The position numbers and the translations under genes were made by a program. DNA of 45,153 nucleotides. Source: Chitinophaga pinensis. Its GTDB lineage: Bacteria > Bacteroidota > Bacteroidia > Chitinophagales > CAMDFR01. The stretch's first letter is position 1, and the number at the start of each line of letters is the position of its first letter. The stretch spans positions 1 to 45,153 of the forward strand of contig CAMDFR010000019.1 of the NCBI GenBank assembly GCA_945897725.1. The letters run 5' to 3'. Positions 1 through 8,532 of this stretch are shown here, piece by piece. The notes beneath the pieces are model-generated. The model saw only the letters and a list, made by a program, of their open reading frames with translations. It had not been told where the DNA came from and ran no database searches.

Positions 1-27
1 AGCAAAATATTAATCATACTGTTTGAT

Positions 28-324
28 TTAATACTCTTTGCCTTTTAAATCCATTCGAGCATGCAAAATCCTAAGCACTTCAATTGTATCCATTGTACTG
101 AGACGATAAAATATGATGTGCTCAGCTATTCTAAAACCCTGTAACTCCTCCATCACTGAACTATATTTTTTTCCAATAGCAGGATTTTCAGCTATAGCTT
201 CACAATAGTCTAAAAGCATAAAATAATATTTATCAGCTTGCTTTTCTGACCATTTATCAAAAGTATATTCCCAAATTTCTGATAGGTCCTGTATAGCCTT
301 TTTTGTTATAAGAAATTTAGCCAT
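28..324 (-). CDS. parE: ParE/RelE-family toxin
   Basis: A 98-residue protein with the compact fold signature of ParE-type toxins: an N-terminal strand-helix segment (KAIQDLSEIWEYT), a helical middle, and a C-terminal RIAEHIIFYRL ... VLRILHARMD block, which is the conserved strand pair ending in an Arg/His/Arg patch. ParE toxins usually poison DNA gyrase, while RelE relatives cleave mRNA; the sequence is closer to ParE. The gene follows the antitoxin gene and overlaps it by 8 bases, the usual translational coupling in these pairs. The antitoxin is expected to neutralise it and co-repress the operon. Family assignment is good; the gyrase target is inferred from the family. Confidence 0.85.
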   Translation of the reverse strand: MAKFLITKKAIQDLSEIWEYTFDKWSEKQADKYYFMLLDYCEAIAENPAIGKKYSSVMEELQGFRIAEHIIFYRLSTMDTIEVLRILHARMDLKGKEY

Positions 325-565
325 TCTTCTTCCTGTCCTTTACATTCTTAAGATGTTTTACAGGATCAAAATGCTGGACAAGTCCACTATTCATTCCTTC
401 TTCCAACGCATTTTTCAGTAATACAACTCTTTGCTCGTCCTCTTCTAACAAGCGTAATCCAGCTCTAATCACTTCACTTGCATTCTTAAATCTACCCTCT
501 GACAGACTTAGCTCTATAAAGTTTTCAAAATGTGGACCTAAAGAAATAGAGGTATTTTTTCCCAT
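317..565 (-). CDS. parD: ParD-family antitoxin (ribbon-helix-helix)
   Basis: An 82-residue protein starting MGKNTSISLGPHFENFI. This is the classic CC2985/ParD-type ribbon-helix-helix N-terminus, followed by the motif GRFKNASEVIRAGLRLLEE at residues 25-43, typical of ParD. The N-terminal half should bind operator DNA as a dimer. The charged C-terminal tail (KHLKNVKDRKKNG) should wrap the toxin. It is the first gene of a two-gene operon with the ParE toxin, overlapping it by 8 bases. A perfect palindrome 25-40 bases upstream of the ATG fits autoregulation. Confidence 0.85.
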   Translation of the reverse strand: MGKNTSISLGPHFENFIELSLSEGRFKNASEVIRAGLRLLEEDEQRVVLLKNALEEGMNSGLVQHFDPVKHLKNVKDRKKNG

Positions 566-589
566 CTCAATTTATTTTATAAATAAAGT

Positions 590-605
590 TACCATTTTTT
601 GGTAA
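590..605 (-). promoter_or_regulatory. Palindromic operator candidate of parDE
   Basis: TTACCA-tttt-TGGTAA is a perfect 6+6 inverted repeat lying between the parD start codon (565) and the -7 box at 611-618. It covers the expected transcription start. Ribbon-helix-helix antitoxins repress their own operon from such sites. The assignment rests on position and symmetry only. Confidence 0.45.
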
Positions 606-610
606 TATTT

Positions 611-618
611 CAAAGATA
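611..618 (-). promoter_or_regulatory. TAnnTTTG -7 promoter box for parDE
   Basis: On the minus strand this reads TATCTTTG, an exact match to the Bacteroidota -7 consensus TAnnTTTG, 46 bases upstream of the parD ATG. I see no convincing -33 TTG at the ideal spacing. Confidence 0.45.
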
Positions 619-698
619 AAGTAAATTATTCTCAAAGGTTTCTGTCCTCAGCTAGCTTCACCTTCTTTTCCATAGAGAGAAACATTGCTAAAACACAC

Positions 699-731
699 AA
701 AAAAAGACCATCACAAATGCGATGGTCTTTC
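699..731 (-). terminator. Rho-independent terminator of typA
   Basis: Ten-base-pair stem AAAGACCATC (703-712) with GATGGTCTTT (721-730) and an 8-base loop. Read on the minus strand it is followed by seven T residues. It sits about 20 bases past the typA stop codon. Confidence 0.85.
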
Positions 732-751
732 AATATAAATAAACTAAAGTA

Positions 752-2560
752 TTACTTCGACAATGAACCTGAATAACGCTTTCTGTCATTCTCTGTCAAA
801 TAAATTTTACGCAAACGCATACTCTTCGGTGTTACCTCTAAGTACTCGTCTTGTTGAATATATTCCATGCCTTCTTCCAATGAATGCTTGATAGGTGGAA
901 TATTTCTATTCGCCTCATCCTTACCAGCTGCACGGAAATTCGTCAATTGCTTTTCTTTTACAACATTGATCACCATGTCATTATCCTTTGAATTCTCACC
1001 GATAATTTGACCTTCATAGATCTCCTCACCTGCATTGATAAAGAATCTTCCTCTATCCAATAATTTTTCAATAGAATATGGTGTTGCTGTTCCTTTTTCC
1101 ATAGAAATCATTACGCCATTCATACGCTTCGGTAAGTTTCCTTTATGAGGCTCATAAGCATGAAAACGATGTGTCATGATACCTTCACCAGCTGTAGCAT
1201 TCAAAATCTGATTTCTCAATCCAATCAAACCTCTTGAAGGAATTTTAAATTCTAGATGTTGTAAATCGCCTTTCGGTTCCATCACCATCAACTCGCCTTT
1301 TCTTTGTGTCGCCAACTCAATTACTTTTCCGGCAACTTCACCTGGAACATCTACCACCATGATCTCAATTGGCTCACATTTAGCACCATCAATTTCTTTA
1401 ATGATTACTTGTGGTTGACCTAATTGTAATTCATAGCCTTCTCTGCGCATGGTTTCAATCAAAACCGATAAGTGAAGAATACCTCTACCGTATACCAAAT
1501 GCGAATCCGGAGAATCAGTTTCCATCACTTTCAATGCAAGATTTTTTTCCATCTCTTTATACAATCTATCTCTCAAGTGACGTGAGGTAACAAACTTACC
1601 TTCCTTACCAAAAAATGGTGAATTATTAATGGTGAACAACATACTCAATGTAGGCTCATCAATTTTGATAAATGGCAATGCTTCTGGATTGTCAAAATCT
1701 GCAATGGTATCGCCAATTTCAAAACCTTCAATACCAGTTACTGCACAGATATCGCCTGCCTTTACTTCTGTTGCTTTTACTTTTCCTAAGCCAACAAAAG
1801 TATATAATTCCTTCACCTTACTTTTTTGCATGGTACCATCTCTTTTGGTCAACATAATAGGCTGGCCTTCTTTAATAATACCTCTGCTGATACGTCCAAT
1901 AGCGATACGACCAATAAACGAAGAATAATCGAGAGAAGTAATTTGCATTTGCAAAGTACCTTCTTGATAGGGTGCTGGTGGAATATGCTCCAATACACCA
2001 TCTAATAAGTCGTTGATATTATCTTTCTGCACTTTATAATCAGTACTCATCCAACCATGTTTAGATGAACCATAGAAGGCAGGAAAATCTAATTGCTCTT
2101 CCGTCGCATCTAAGTTATAAAACAATTCAAATACTGCTTCATGTACTTCATCAGGACGACAGTTTTCTTTATCTACTTTATTGATGACTACGATAGGCTT
2201 CAAACCTAATGCTAGAGCCTTTTGTGTAACGAAACGAGTTTGAGGCATAGGACCTTCAAAAGCATCTACTAAAAGTAGTACGCCATCAGCCATTTTCAAT
2301 ACACGTTCTACTTCACCACCAAAATCCGCGTGACCAGGAGTATCAATGATGTTTATTTTAACGCCTTTATAATTCACAGAAACATTTTTTGAAACGATGG
2401 TAATACCACGTTCACGTTCCAAGTCATTGTTATCAAGAATCAATTCACCTTTCTGTTCGTTTTCACGAAAAAGGTTTGTCTGGTGCATAATTTTGTCTAC
2501 CAATGTTGTTTTACCATGATCGACGTGGGCGATGATTGCGATGTTTCTTATCTGTTGCAT
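752..2560 (-). CDS. typA: Translational GTPase TypA/BipA
   Basis: A 602-residue ribosome-binding GTPase of the EF-G-like family, full length for BipA (about 600). The G1 P-loop AHVDHGKTT is at residues 11-19, the switch region RERGITI near 50, G3 DTPGHADFGGEV near 75, and G4 NKVD near 128. The beta-barrel and the two EF-G-like domains follow, with the BipA-specific C-terminal domain (PSRGLIGLRNQ, MNGVMISMEKGTATPYS). BipA assists 50S subunit assembly and growth under stress or cold. It is a single-gene unit with its own -7 box and terminator. Confidence 0.97.
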   Translation of the reverse strand: MQQIRNIAIIAHVDHGKTTLVDKIMHQTNLFRENEQKGELILDNNDLERERGITIVSKNVSVNYKGVKINIIDTPGHADFGGEVERVLKMADGVLLLVDAFEGPMPQTRFVTQKALALGLKPIVVINKVDKENCRPDEVHEAVFELFYNLDATEEQLDFPAFYGSSKHGWMSTDYKVQKDNINDLLDGVLEHIPPAPYQEGTLQMQITSLDYSSFIGRIAIGRISRGIIKEGQPIMLTKRDGTMQKSKVKELYTFVGLGKVKATEVKAGDICAVTGIEGFEIGDTIADFDNPEALPFIKIDEPTLSMLFTINNSPFFGKEGKFVTSRHLRDRLYKEMEKNLALKVMETDSPDSHLVYGRGILHLSVLIETMRREGYELQLGQPQVIIKEIDGAKCEPIEIMVVDVPGEVAGKVIELATQRKGELMVMEPKGDLQHLEFKIPSRGLIGLRNQILNATAGEGIMTHRFHAYEPHKGNLPKRMNGVMISMEKGTATPYSIEKLLDRGRFFINAGEEIYEGQIIGENSKDNDMVINVVKEKQLTNFRAAGKDEANRNIPPIKHSLEEGMEYIQQDEYLEVTPKSMRLRKIYLTENDRKRYSGSLSK

Positions 2561-2626
2561 GTTTTATGAGGATGTACGTCTTCCGAGCAAAATACTCGGT
2601 TCCATAATACACCTTTTTTCGGAGTG

Positions 2627-2634
2627 CAAAAGTA
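2627..2634 (-). promoter_or_regulatory. TAnnTTTG -7 promoter box for typA
   Basis: On the minus strand this is TACTTTTG, matching the Bacteroidota consensus and giving a leader of about 60 nt. The leader contains a short inverted repeat CCGAG/CTCGG (2583-2600), possibly a 5' UTR hairpin. Confidence 0.4.
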
Positions 2635-2825
2635 CAAACAATTTAGCACAATTTCTCTATTTTAGCGAAAACTTCACATTATCATTACATTATGTATCAC
2701 TTTGAAGGTATTTTATGCGTTCAATCCTACTGCCTTCTGAACTTTATTTTAACTTAACTTTACAAAAAAATCGGTGAAATAAGACAGTTAAACGGAGGAA
2801 AATATCTTATAATATATTATACAAA

Positions 2826-3296
2826 ATGAGCAAAGAACATCACTACAATACAAAAATTATATGGACAGGGAATCAAGGATTGGGAACGATAGATGCTGGT
2901 GCCTACCAACGAAGTCATACGCTTTTCATAGAGCATAAAGTGGATATTTTATGTTCGTCAGATACGCGATTTCGTGGTGATGCTAGCAAACATAATCCAG
3001 AGGATGCATTGGTCTATGCCCTCTCCTCTTGCCATATGTTGTGGTACTTGCATCTTTGTGCCGACAATGGTATTGTGGTGCTGAGCTATGAAGATAATGC
3101 CCAAGGCATCATGACTGAAAACATTGGTGGAGGGGGACAATTCAAGGAAGTGACACTCTATCCAAAAGTACAAATTACCGATGCATCCAAGATTGAAATA
3201 GCGAATGCCCTACATGATCAAGCACATCAAAAATGTTTTATCGCCAACTCCTGTAACTTCCCTGTGCATCACCAGCCGATTTGTTCTGCCATGTAG
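2826..3296 (+). CDS. OsmC family peroxiredoxin-like protein
   Basis: A 156-residue protein of the OsmC/Ohr superfamily, which reduces organic or fatty-acid hydroperoxides with a pair of cysteines. The core motif NPEDALVYALSSCHMLWYL (about residues 57-75) contains the peroxidatic-type Cys at the start of the buried helix. A second Cys follows shortly after (HLCADNG). The C-terminal half (VQITDASKIEIANALHDQAHQKCFIANS) is the usual helix-strand element. It is transcribed alone, divergent from typA. Which of the several Cys residues form the redox pair is inferred, so it might be a non-catalytic YhfA-like member. The family call is secure. Confidence 0.9.
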   Translation: MSKEHHYNTKIIWTGNQGLGTIDAGAYQRSHTLFIEHKVDILCSSDTRFRGDASKHNPEDALVYALSSCHMLWYLHLCADNGIVVLSYEDNAQGIMTENIGGGGQFKEVTLYPKVQITDASKIEIANALHDQAHQKCFIANSCNFPVHHQPICSAM

Positions 3297-3654
3297 GCAT
3301 TGATTTTTTGGTGCCTGCCTGCCGATACAAGTTCTTCTTATCATATCATATTCCATATCGGCAGTCCCGCTCTACGCTACTATCTTTTTTGAAAAGACAA
3401 CAAAAAAGGATAGCCGCTTCGATCGGTCAGGCGATGAGAGTAGATTGATGCACCGCTCCTCCGTATTTGTAATGCAGATCTCCATGTATTTTAACAAGAA
3501 GATAGTTTCAATAGAAGCATCAATGATATAATTTACATGCATTATGACACGAGTGAAAAACACTCACGCAACGAAGCGTAAAAAAACTCGCGCCAATAAG
3601 CGTTGTTCTGCTATGTAAAAAATAGAACGAGAGAAATTCCTTCTTTTGGAACGA
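3297..3654. other. Gene-free 358-bp stretch with dispersed-repeat remnant
   Basis: No believable gene lies here. The middle (about 3366-3432) carries a core also seen at 28164-28222 (GCTCT..CGCT.CTATCTTTTTT .. AAAAAAGGAT..CGCT...ATC). Further right are small hairpins such as GAGTG/CACTC at 3551-3565 and GTTCT/AGAAC near 3604-3630. It is probably a decayed copy of a repeat family plus the downstream region of the capD-like gene. Confidence 0.5.
3364..3432 (+). repeat. Dispersed repeat core, copy A
   Basis: It aligns by eye with 28164-28222. The shared blocks are CTATCTTTTTT, then AAAAAAGGAT about 10 bases later, then CGCT and an ATC motif. Such blocks recur between genes in many Bacteroidota genomes, from memory. 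Only the core matches; the structured half seen at 28.2-28.35 kb is missing here. Confidence 0.5.
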
Positions 3655-5544
3655 TTATTTATCTAATCGAGAAAAGGTCGAATTATTACTGATGTATTCT
3701 GGCACTAATTCCTTCATTTTGCCAACTATCTTATCATTATCTTGGGTTTCGAAAAGTGCGACGAGTTCATTTATTTTTTGATTCACTTCTTCAAAATCAT
3801 ATTCACGTACTTTACCAATCATAATTTTTTCGTGATGCGTTGGCATGCTATTTTCTTGATCGTTCAGCAATTCTTCATACAGTTTTTCGCCAGGACGTAA
3901 TCCTTTGCTCACGATATTGATATCCTTTCCTAATTCAAGTCCAGCAAGTTTGATCATGTTTTTTGCAAGGTCAATGATCTTGACACTCTTCCCCATATCG
4001 AAAACAAAAATCTCGCCTCCTTGTCCCATCATGCCTGCTTCCAATACCAATTGACTCGCTTCTGGTATGGTCATAAAATAACGAGTCACATCTGGATGAG
4101 TAATGGTTAAGGGTCCACCGTTTTTCAGTTGCTTCTTGAATAGCTGTATCACCGAACCATTGCTGCCCAATACATTGCCGAATCTTGTGGTGATGTACTG
4201 CGTCCCGCCATTGCCTTCACTCTTTAATTTACTATCCAAACTTTGCACAAATATTTCGGCGACTCTTTTACTTGCACCCATCACATTGGTTGGGTTAACA
4301 GCTTTGTCTGTGCTAATCATCACAAACTTTTTGACTTTAAATTCCAATGCTAGTTTTGCAAGGTTTATAGATCCGAATACATTGGTCATGATAGACTCTG
4401 ATGGGTTATTTTCCATCATAGGTACATGCTTGTAGGCTGCAGCATGATACACATAATCAGGTTTGAAATAGGCAAAGACACGACGCATTCTTTCCATGTT
4501 TCTGATGTCTGCTAAAACGATTTCAAAATTGCTCTCAGAAAAGTTTTCCTTCAATTCAAGCTCCATATCATATAAGGCAGATTCCGCCTGATCGAGCACC
4601 ATTACCTTAGCAGGCCCAAACTTTAATATCTGACGGACCATTTCACTACCAATACTTCCAGCCCCACCAGTTACTAGCACTTTACCGCCTTTAATCTGAC
4701 TTTCAATCTTAGAAAAATCCAATTGAATAGGATCTCTTTCTAACAAACTTTCGATATTAATTTCCTTCAATTGATTCACACTCAATGCTCCATTAATCCA
4801 TTTATCAGAATCAGGTACATCTAATATTTTTACTCCTTTCGCCAAACAGATGTCTAATAGTTTTTGTCGATTAGCTAAGCGCGTTTTATTATTACATAAG
4901 AGTAAAATATCAATCTTATTTTTGTCAATCAAGGCTGCAAAATCAAAGGAAGTACTATAGATATTGAGTCCATCCAATTGCCTTCCCTTTAAGGTTTTGG
5001 TATCATCTACAAAGCCATAAAATTCATAGTTCACTTTGGTATCTTGATCTAAAGTTTTCTTAGTAGAGATGGCATGGGTGCCTGCTCCTAATATCAGTAC
5101 ATTCTTGGTTTCGGTATGTACGCTTTCTTTATTAATGATATATAACTTTGCCAATGCACGCGTCGAAACAATTAAAAATCCACACAACATAAAATCGATA
5201 ATCAACACAGGTATTGGTAAAAAATAATAACCTTGGAGCGAATAGAACACAAGATTCAATAAGTAAAAACCTAATGAACCGAAGGCGATTGAATAGACGA
5301 TACGCTTGATATCATCGAATCCACTATACTTGATTAAGCCAGTGTGGGTTTTAAAAACTAGAAACAAACTTACTCTAATCAATAAGGTGAAAGGTAGCCC
5401 ATAGGCCATGTGTACAAGATAAGTACTTGGTATTTTAAAGTTGAAGCGAAGTCCAAAAGCAGCTACAATAGACAATACGACCAATATTGAATCAATAAAC
5501 ATCAATGTCCATTTGTTTCCCCGTCTGTATATAAAATCAATCAT
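3655..5544 (-). CDS. Membrane nucleotide-sugar 4,6-dehydratase (CapD/PglF/WbpM family)
   Basis: A 629-residue protein with four predicted N-terminal membrane helices (about residues 12-125), a CoA-binding-like Rossmann domain (VLILGAGTHAISTKK near 150) and a C-terminal extended short-chain dehydrogenase domain. NAD-binding is marked by VTGGAGSIGSEMV near 291. The normal Tyr-x3-Lys pair is Met422-x3-Lys426 (NVMGASKR), as in PglF and WbpM. The enzyme converts a UDP-HexNAc to the 4-keto-6-deoxy sugar. It is last in a run with an aminotransferase and a phosphoglycosyl transferase, which use its product. Substrate UDP-GlcNAc is inferred from the family. Confidence 0.93.
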   Translation of the reverse strand: MIDFIYRRGNKWTLMFIDSILVVLSIVAAFGLRFNFKIPSTYLVHMAYGLPFTLLIRVSLFLVFKTHTGLIKYSGFDDIKRIVYSIAFGSLGFYLLNLVFYSLQGYYFLPIPVLIIDFMLCGFLIVSTRALAKLYIINKESVHTETKNVLILGAGTHAISTKKTLDQDTKVNYEFYGFVDDTKTLKGRQLDGLNIYSTSFDFAALIDKNKIDILLLCNNKTRLANRQKLLDICLAKGVKILDVPDSDKWINGALSVNQLKEINIESLLERDPIQLDFSKIESQIKGGKVLVTGGAGSIGSEMVRQILKFGPAKVMVLDQAESALYDMELELKENFSESNFEIVLADIRNMERMRRVFAYFKPDYVYHAAAYKHVPMMENNPSESIMTNVFGSINLAKLALEFKVKKFVMISTDKAVNPTNVMGASKRVAEIFVQSLDSKLKSEGNGGTQYITTRFGNVLGSNGSVIQLFKKQLKNGGPLTITHPDVTRYFMTIPEASQLVLEAGMMGQGGEIFVFDMGKSVKIIDLAKNMIKLAGLELGKDINIVSKGLRPGEKLYEELLNDQENSMPTHHEKIMIGKVREYDFEEVNQKINELVALFETQDNDKIVGKMKELVPEYISNNSTFSRLDK

Positions 5545-5631
5545 TGTTTTGAATAATAAGGCTATTGAATTACAAATTTATAAGGCTTCCATCAAATATT
5601 CCTTATTTCTAGGCAGAATCGGCAAATTAAG

Positions 5632-6222
5632 TTATTTGATAAAGATACGTTTAATGGTCAGCAGAATGATTTTTATGTCTTCTAAGAGATTATGATTGGT
5701 AACATAAAGTAGATTAATCTTCAATTTTGCCGGCATAATTTCTTCGATATATGTCTTATCGGGATCCATGCTCTTGCTCAACAAATCGCTTTCTTCAAAA
5801 TATTGTAAAGAGGCCCAATCAGTAATTCCAGGCTTCACGTCTAAGACTTTCAATTGCGCTTCATTATAGAGATCTACATATTTTTTTACCTCCGGACGTG
5901 GACCAACGATACTCATCTCTCCTATCAAAACATTGATCAATTGAGGTAATTCATCTAGTTTAAATTTTCGAATATAGTAGCCTGCTTTTGTAATTCGAGC
6001 GTCACGAGACCCTACAGTCAACAGTCCTTTTTTATCGGCATCAGGAAACATACTTCTAAACTTATAAAGTTTAAAAGGCTTTCTATGTAGGCCTATTCTT
6101 TCTTGCTTATAAAACACGCCCCCTTTAGATTCTAGCACAATAAAAAGCATAATGCATAGCAAAAATGGGCTTAGAATAATCAAGCCTACGAGTGAAAAAA
6201 ACAGATCAAATAATCGCTTCAA
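5632..6222 (-). CDS. Phosphoglycosyl transferase (PglC/WcaJ-type sugar transferase)
   Basis: A 196-residue monotopic phosphoglycosyl transferase. It has one N-terminal re-entrant membrane helix (residues 6-30), the KLYKFRSMFPDAD motif near 50-62 and the signature LDELPQLINVLIGEMSIVGPRP near 92-113, with the catalytic Asp-Glu pair. It should transfer a sugar-1-phosphate from a UDP-sugar to undecaprenyl phosphate and so start a lipid-linked glycan. The length matches the small PglC class rather than the long WbaP/WcaJ class with extra membrane helices. It starts 18 bases after the aminotransferase ends and lies 87 bases before the dehydratase gene. Confidence 0.92.
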   Translation of the reverse strand: MKRLFDLFFSLVGLIILSPFLLCIMLFIVLESKGGVFYKQERIGLHRKPFKLYKFRSMFPDADKKGLLTVGSRDARITKAGYYIRKFKLDELPQLINVLIGEMSIVGPRPEVKKYVDLYNEAQLKVLDVKPGITDWASLQYFEESDLLSKSMDPDKTYIEEIMPAKLKINLLYVTNHNLLEDIKIILLTIKRIFIK

Positions 6223-6240
6223 TGCTTTGATTTTATATTT

Positions 6241-7464
6241 TTAGATAGCTACCGTTTTCATCACTGATTGATATGCATTAACCACTGCGTGAATCACAGT
6301 ATCAATATTTTTATCAGAGAGCCCATAATACACTGGCAGCGTAATTTCGCTTTCCCATAGGGCTTTCGCTACTGGGTAATCATCCATTTTATAACCACGA
6401 GAAGCATAGGCTGTGAGCAATGGAAGCGGTTTATAATGCACATTCACACTTACATCTTGATTAAAAATAGATTGTATAATCTCATTTCTCTGATCCAACG
6501 TAATGCCTTTAATACGAAGCAAAAATAAATGATAAGAAGATTCTCTCCACTCACTTTTATATGCAGGCACTATACACCAATCGTAGGTTGCAAAAGCTTT
6601 TGCATATTTTTCAAAAATATGTTTTCTCTGTGGTAAAGTTTCTGAATCATATCTTTTCAACTCAACCAATCCGATGGCAGCCAAAATATCAGTCATATTA
6701 CATTTGTAGCCTGCATCCACCACATCATATTCCCAATTTCCTTTCTGAACTTTCGCCAAAGCATCTTTATTTTGACCATGAAGTGACAAAATATTTAGCT
6801 CTTTATAAATTTCCAAATTATCAAAGGGTGCTGGCAAGTTGATGCAGATGCCACCGCCTTCTGCTGTGGTTAAATTTTTTACTGCATGAAAAGAGAAGAC
6901 TGTAAAATCGCAAGAGGTTCCAACTTTCTTTCCTTCGTGAATGGCACCAAATGAATGTGCGGCATCATTTAATACTAAGATTCTTCCTAAGTGTTGCTGC
7001 CTCTCATTATTGGGCGTAAAAAGTGTTCTACAATCATCACTTTGAACCATACCCATGATGGCATTATAGTCAACAGGATAGCCTCCAATATCAACAGGTA
7101 AGATGGCTTTAGTATTTTTTGTAATGGCTTTTTTAATAGCATCGACATTGATACAAAAATCATCCCCAACATCCACCATTACTACTTTTGCACCACAATG
7201 AACCACGATATTTGCAGAAGCACAATAGGTATAGGCGGGCACAATCACTTCATCACCTTCCTTGATACCAAACCATCTTAGCAACATCTCTGCTCCAGAA
7301 GTCCAGCTATTCACAGCAAGCACTGCCGGAACATCACAGTATGCTGCAATTTCTTTTTCAAATTGCTTGGTTCTTGGTCCAGTAGTGATCCAACCAGATT
7401 GTAAGGCTGCTGTCACCTCATCTATAATGGCCTGATCGATACGTGGCGGTGAAAATGGTATCAT
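6241..7464 (-). CDS. DegT/DnrJ/EryC1/StrS sugar aminotransferase (PglE-like)
   Basis: A 407-residue PLP enzyme of the sugar aminotransferase family. The PLP-binding lysine is Lys196 in SFHAVKNLTTAEGG. The cofactor-side motifs NSWTSGAEMLLR (residues 52-63) and DAAHSFGA (about 167-174) are present. It should transaminate the 4-keto sugar made by the dehydratase two genes downstream, giving a UDP-4-amino-4,6-dideoxy-HexNAc as in the bacillosamine pathway. The sugar and stereochemistry cannot be read from sequence alone. It is preceded by phoH (27-base gap) and followed closely by the phosphoglycosyl transferase gene. Confidence 0.92.
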   Translation of the reverse strand: MIPFSPPRIDQAIIDEVTAALQSGWITTGPRTKQFEKEIAAYCDVPAVLAVNSWTSGAEMLLRWFGIKEGDEVIVPAYTYCASANIVVHCGAKVVMVDVGDDFCINVDAIKKAITKNTKAILPVDIGGYPVDYNAIMGMVQSDDCRTLFTPNNERQQHLGRILVLNDAAHSFGAIHEGKKVGTSCDFTVFSFHAVKNLTTAEGGGICINLPAPFDNLEIYKELNILSLHGQNKDALAKVQKGNWEYDVVDAGYKCNMTDILAAIGLVELKRYDSETLPQRKHIFEKYAKAFATYDWCIVPAYKSEWRESSYHLFLLRIKGITLDQRNEIIQSIFNQDVSVNVHYKPLPLLTAYASRGYKMDDYPVAKALWESEITLPVYYGLSDKNIDTVIHAVVNAYQSVMKTVAI

Positions 7465-7491
7465 GCTTTTGAATTTTATATTGCTAAATTA

Positions 7492-8487
7492 TTATTTCAT
7501 TTTGTCTTGAATCGCCTGCTCCCGTTTAAGAGTTTCGCTTTCACCAAAATCGTGATAAGCTTTGATGATCTTCTTCACTAATTTGTGGCGAACCACATCT
7601 TGCTCACTAAGATGTACAATGGCGATTCCTTTAATATTTTCTAAAATGTTGAGGGCGACACGTAAGCCGGATTTTTGATGATGTGGCAAATCGATTTGTG
7701 TCATATCGCCTGTCACAATTGCTTTTGCAGTGGGTCCTATTCTGGTTAAAAACATTTTCAATTGAGGAACCGTTGTGTTTTGCGCCTCATCCAAAATGAT
7801 AAAAGCGTTGTCCAAAGTTCTTCCTCTCATGAACGCCAATGGCGCTATCTCAATGATTCGATTTTGCAACATATAATTCAATTTCTCTGGATGAATCATA
7901 TCGTCAAGCGCGTCATAAAGTGGACGTAAATAAGGGTCTATTTTTTCCTTTAAATCACCAGGTAAAAAACCAAGATTTTCTCCAGCCTCAACCGCAGGGC
8001 GAGTTAATATGATACGCTTTACTTGCTTCTCCTTCAAGGCTTTCACTGCCATAGCAACAGCAGTATAAGTCTTACCCGTTCCTGCAGGACCGATTGCAAA
8101 AACAATATCATTTTTCATTACCTTGTCTACCAATTTTTTTTGATTGGCTGTTTTAGCCCTGATGATTAAGCCATGTTGTCCATGCACAATAATTTCTCCT
8201 GTAGCCTCCACAGCATCTATTTTCTTTTCAACCTCATTGGTAAAAAGAATGTCTTCAAAATCCGTTAATGCAATACTGTGGTGTTGTTCTAAGTGGTCAA
8301 CCAAGGCACTCACTTTCTGTTTAAATCGAATGATTTCTTTTTCTTCGCCTGTAACTTTAACGCTTTGTCCACGAGCAGCTATTTTTAAGAGTGGGAAGGC
8401 TTTTTTAAGTTGATTAAACTTGTCGTTGTTTGCCCCAAAAAAATCGATTGGGTCGACAGTTTCTAAATGCATGGTTAATTCGCTCAA
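7492..8487 (-). CDS. phoH: PhoH family ATPase
   Basis: A 331-residue PhoH/PhoL-type protein. The Walker A motif GPAGTGKTYTA has its Lys at position 139 and the Walker B motif is FIILDEAQNTT. A FMRGRTLDNAFII segment and an N-terminal KH-like region (ARGQSVKVTGEEKEI) complete the family layout. PhoH proteins are NTPases linked to RNA metabolism, often beside ybeY, although no ybeY is next to it here. The start shown is TTG at 8487, whose leader resembles homologues beginning NEL; an ATG at 8472 (MHLETVDPIDFFG) is the alternative. It is the first gene of the run with the glycan genes, perhaps only by proximity. Confidence 0.93.
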   Translation of the reverse strand: MSELTMHLETVDPIDFFGANNDKFNQLKKAFPLLKIAARGQSVKVTGEEKEIIRFKQKVSALVDHLEQHHSIALTDFEDILFTNEVEKKIDAVEATGEIIVHGQHGLIIRAKTANQKKLVDKVMKNDIVFAIGPAGTGKTYTAVAMAVKALKEKQVKRIILTRPAVEAGENLGFLPGDLKEKIDPYLRPLYDALDDMIHPEKLNYMLQNRIIEIAPLAFMRGRTLDNAFIILDEAQNTTVPQLKMFLTRIGPTAKAIVTGDMTQIDLPHHQKSGLRVALNILENIKGIAIVHLSEQDVVRHKLVKKIIKAYHDFGESETLKREQAIQDKMK

Positions 8488-8494
8488 TTATCTG

Positions 8495-8502
8495 TATTTT
8501 TG
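8495..8502 (+). promoter_or_regulatory. TAnnTTTG -7 box upstream of the SAM hydrolase-like gene
   Basis: TATTTTTG matches the consensus exactly. It contains the in-frame TTG at 8500 that would otherwise be the longest possible start, so translation more likely begins at the ATG at 8533, about 24 nt into the transcript. Confidence 0.5.
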
Positions 8503-8532
8503 GACGAAATTAAGGATTTTCGAACAATAAAT

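Noticed and set aside
1629..1928. Plus-strand open frames inside typA
   Set aside because: They are antisense to a highly conserved gene and have no recognisable domain or own promoter.
3372..3563. 63-codon minus-strand frame in the intergenic stretch
   Set aside because: It lies over a dispersed-repeat core, has no recognisable motif, and the composition looks non-coding.
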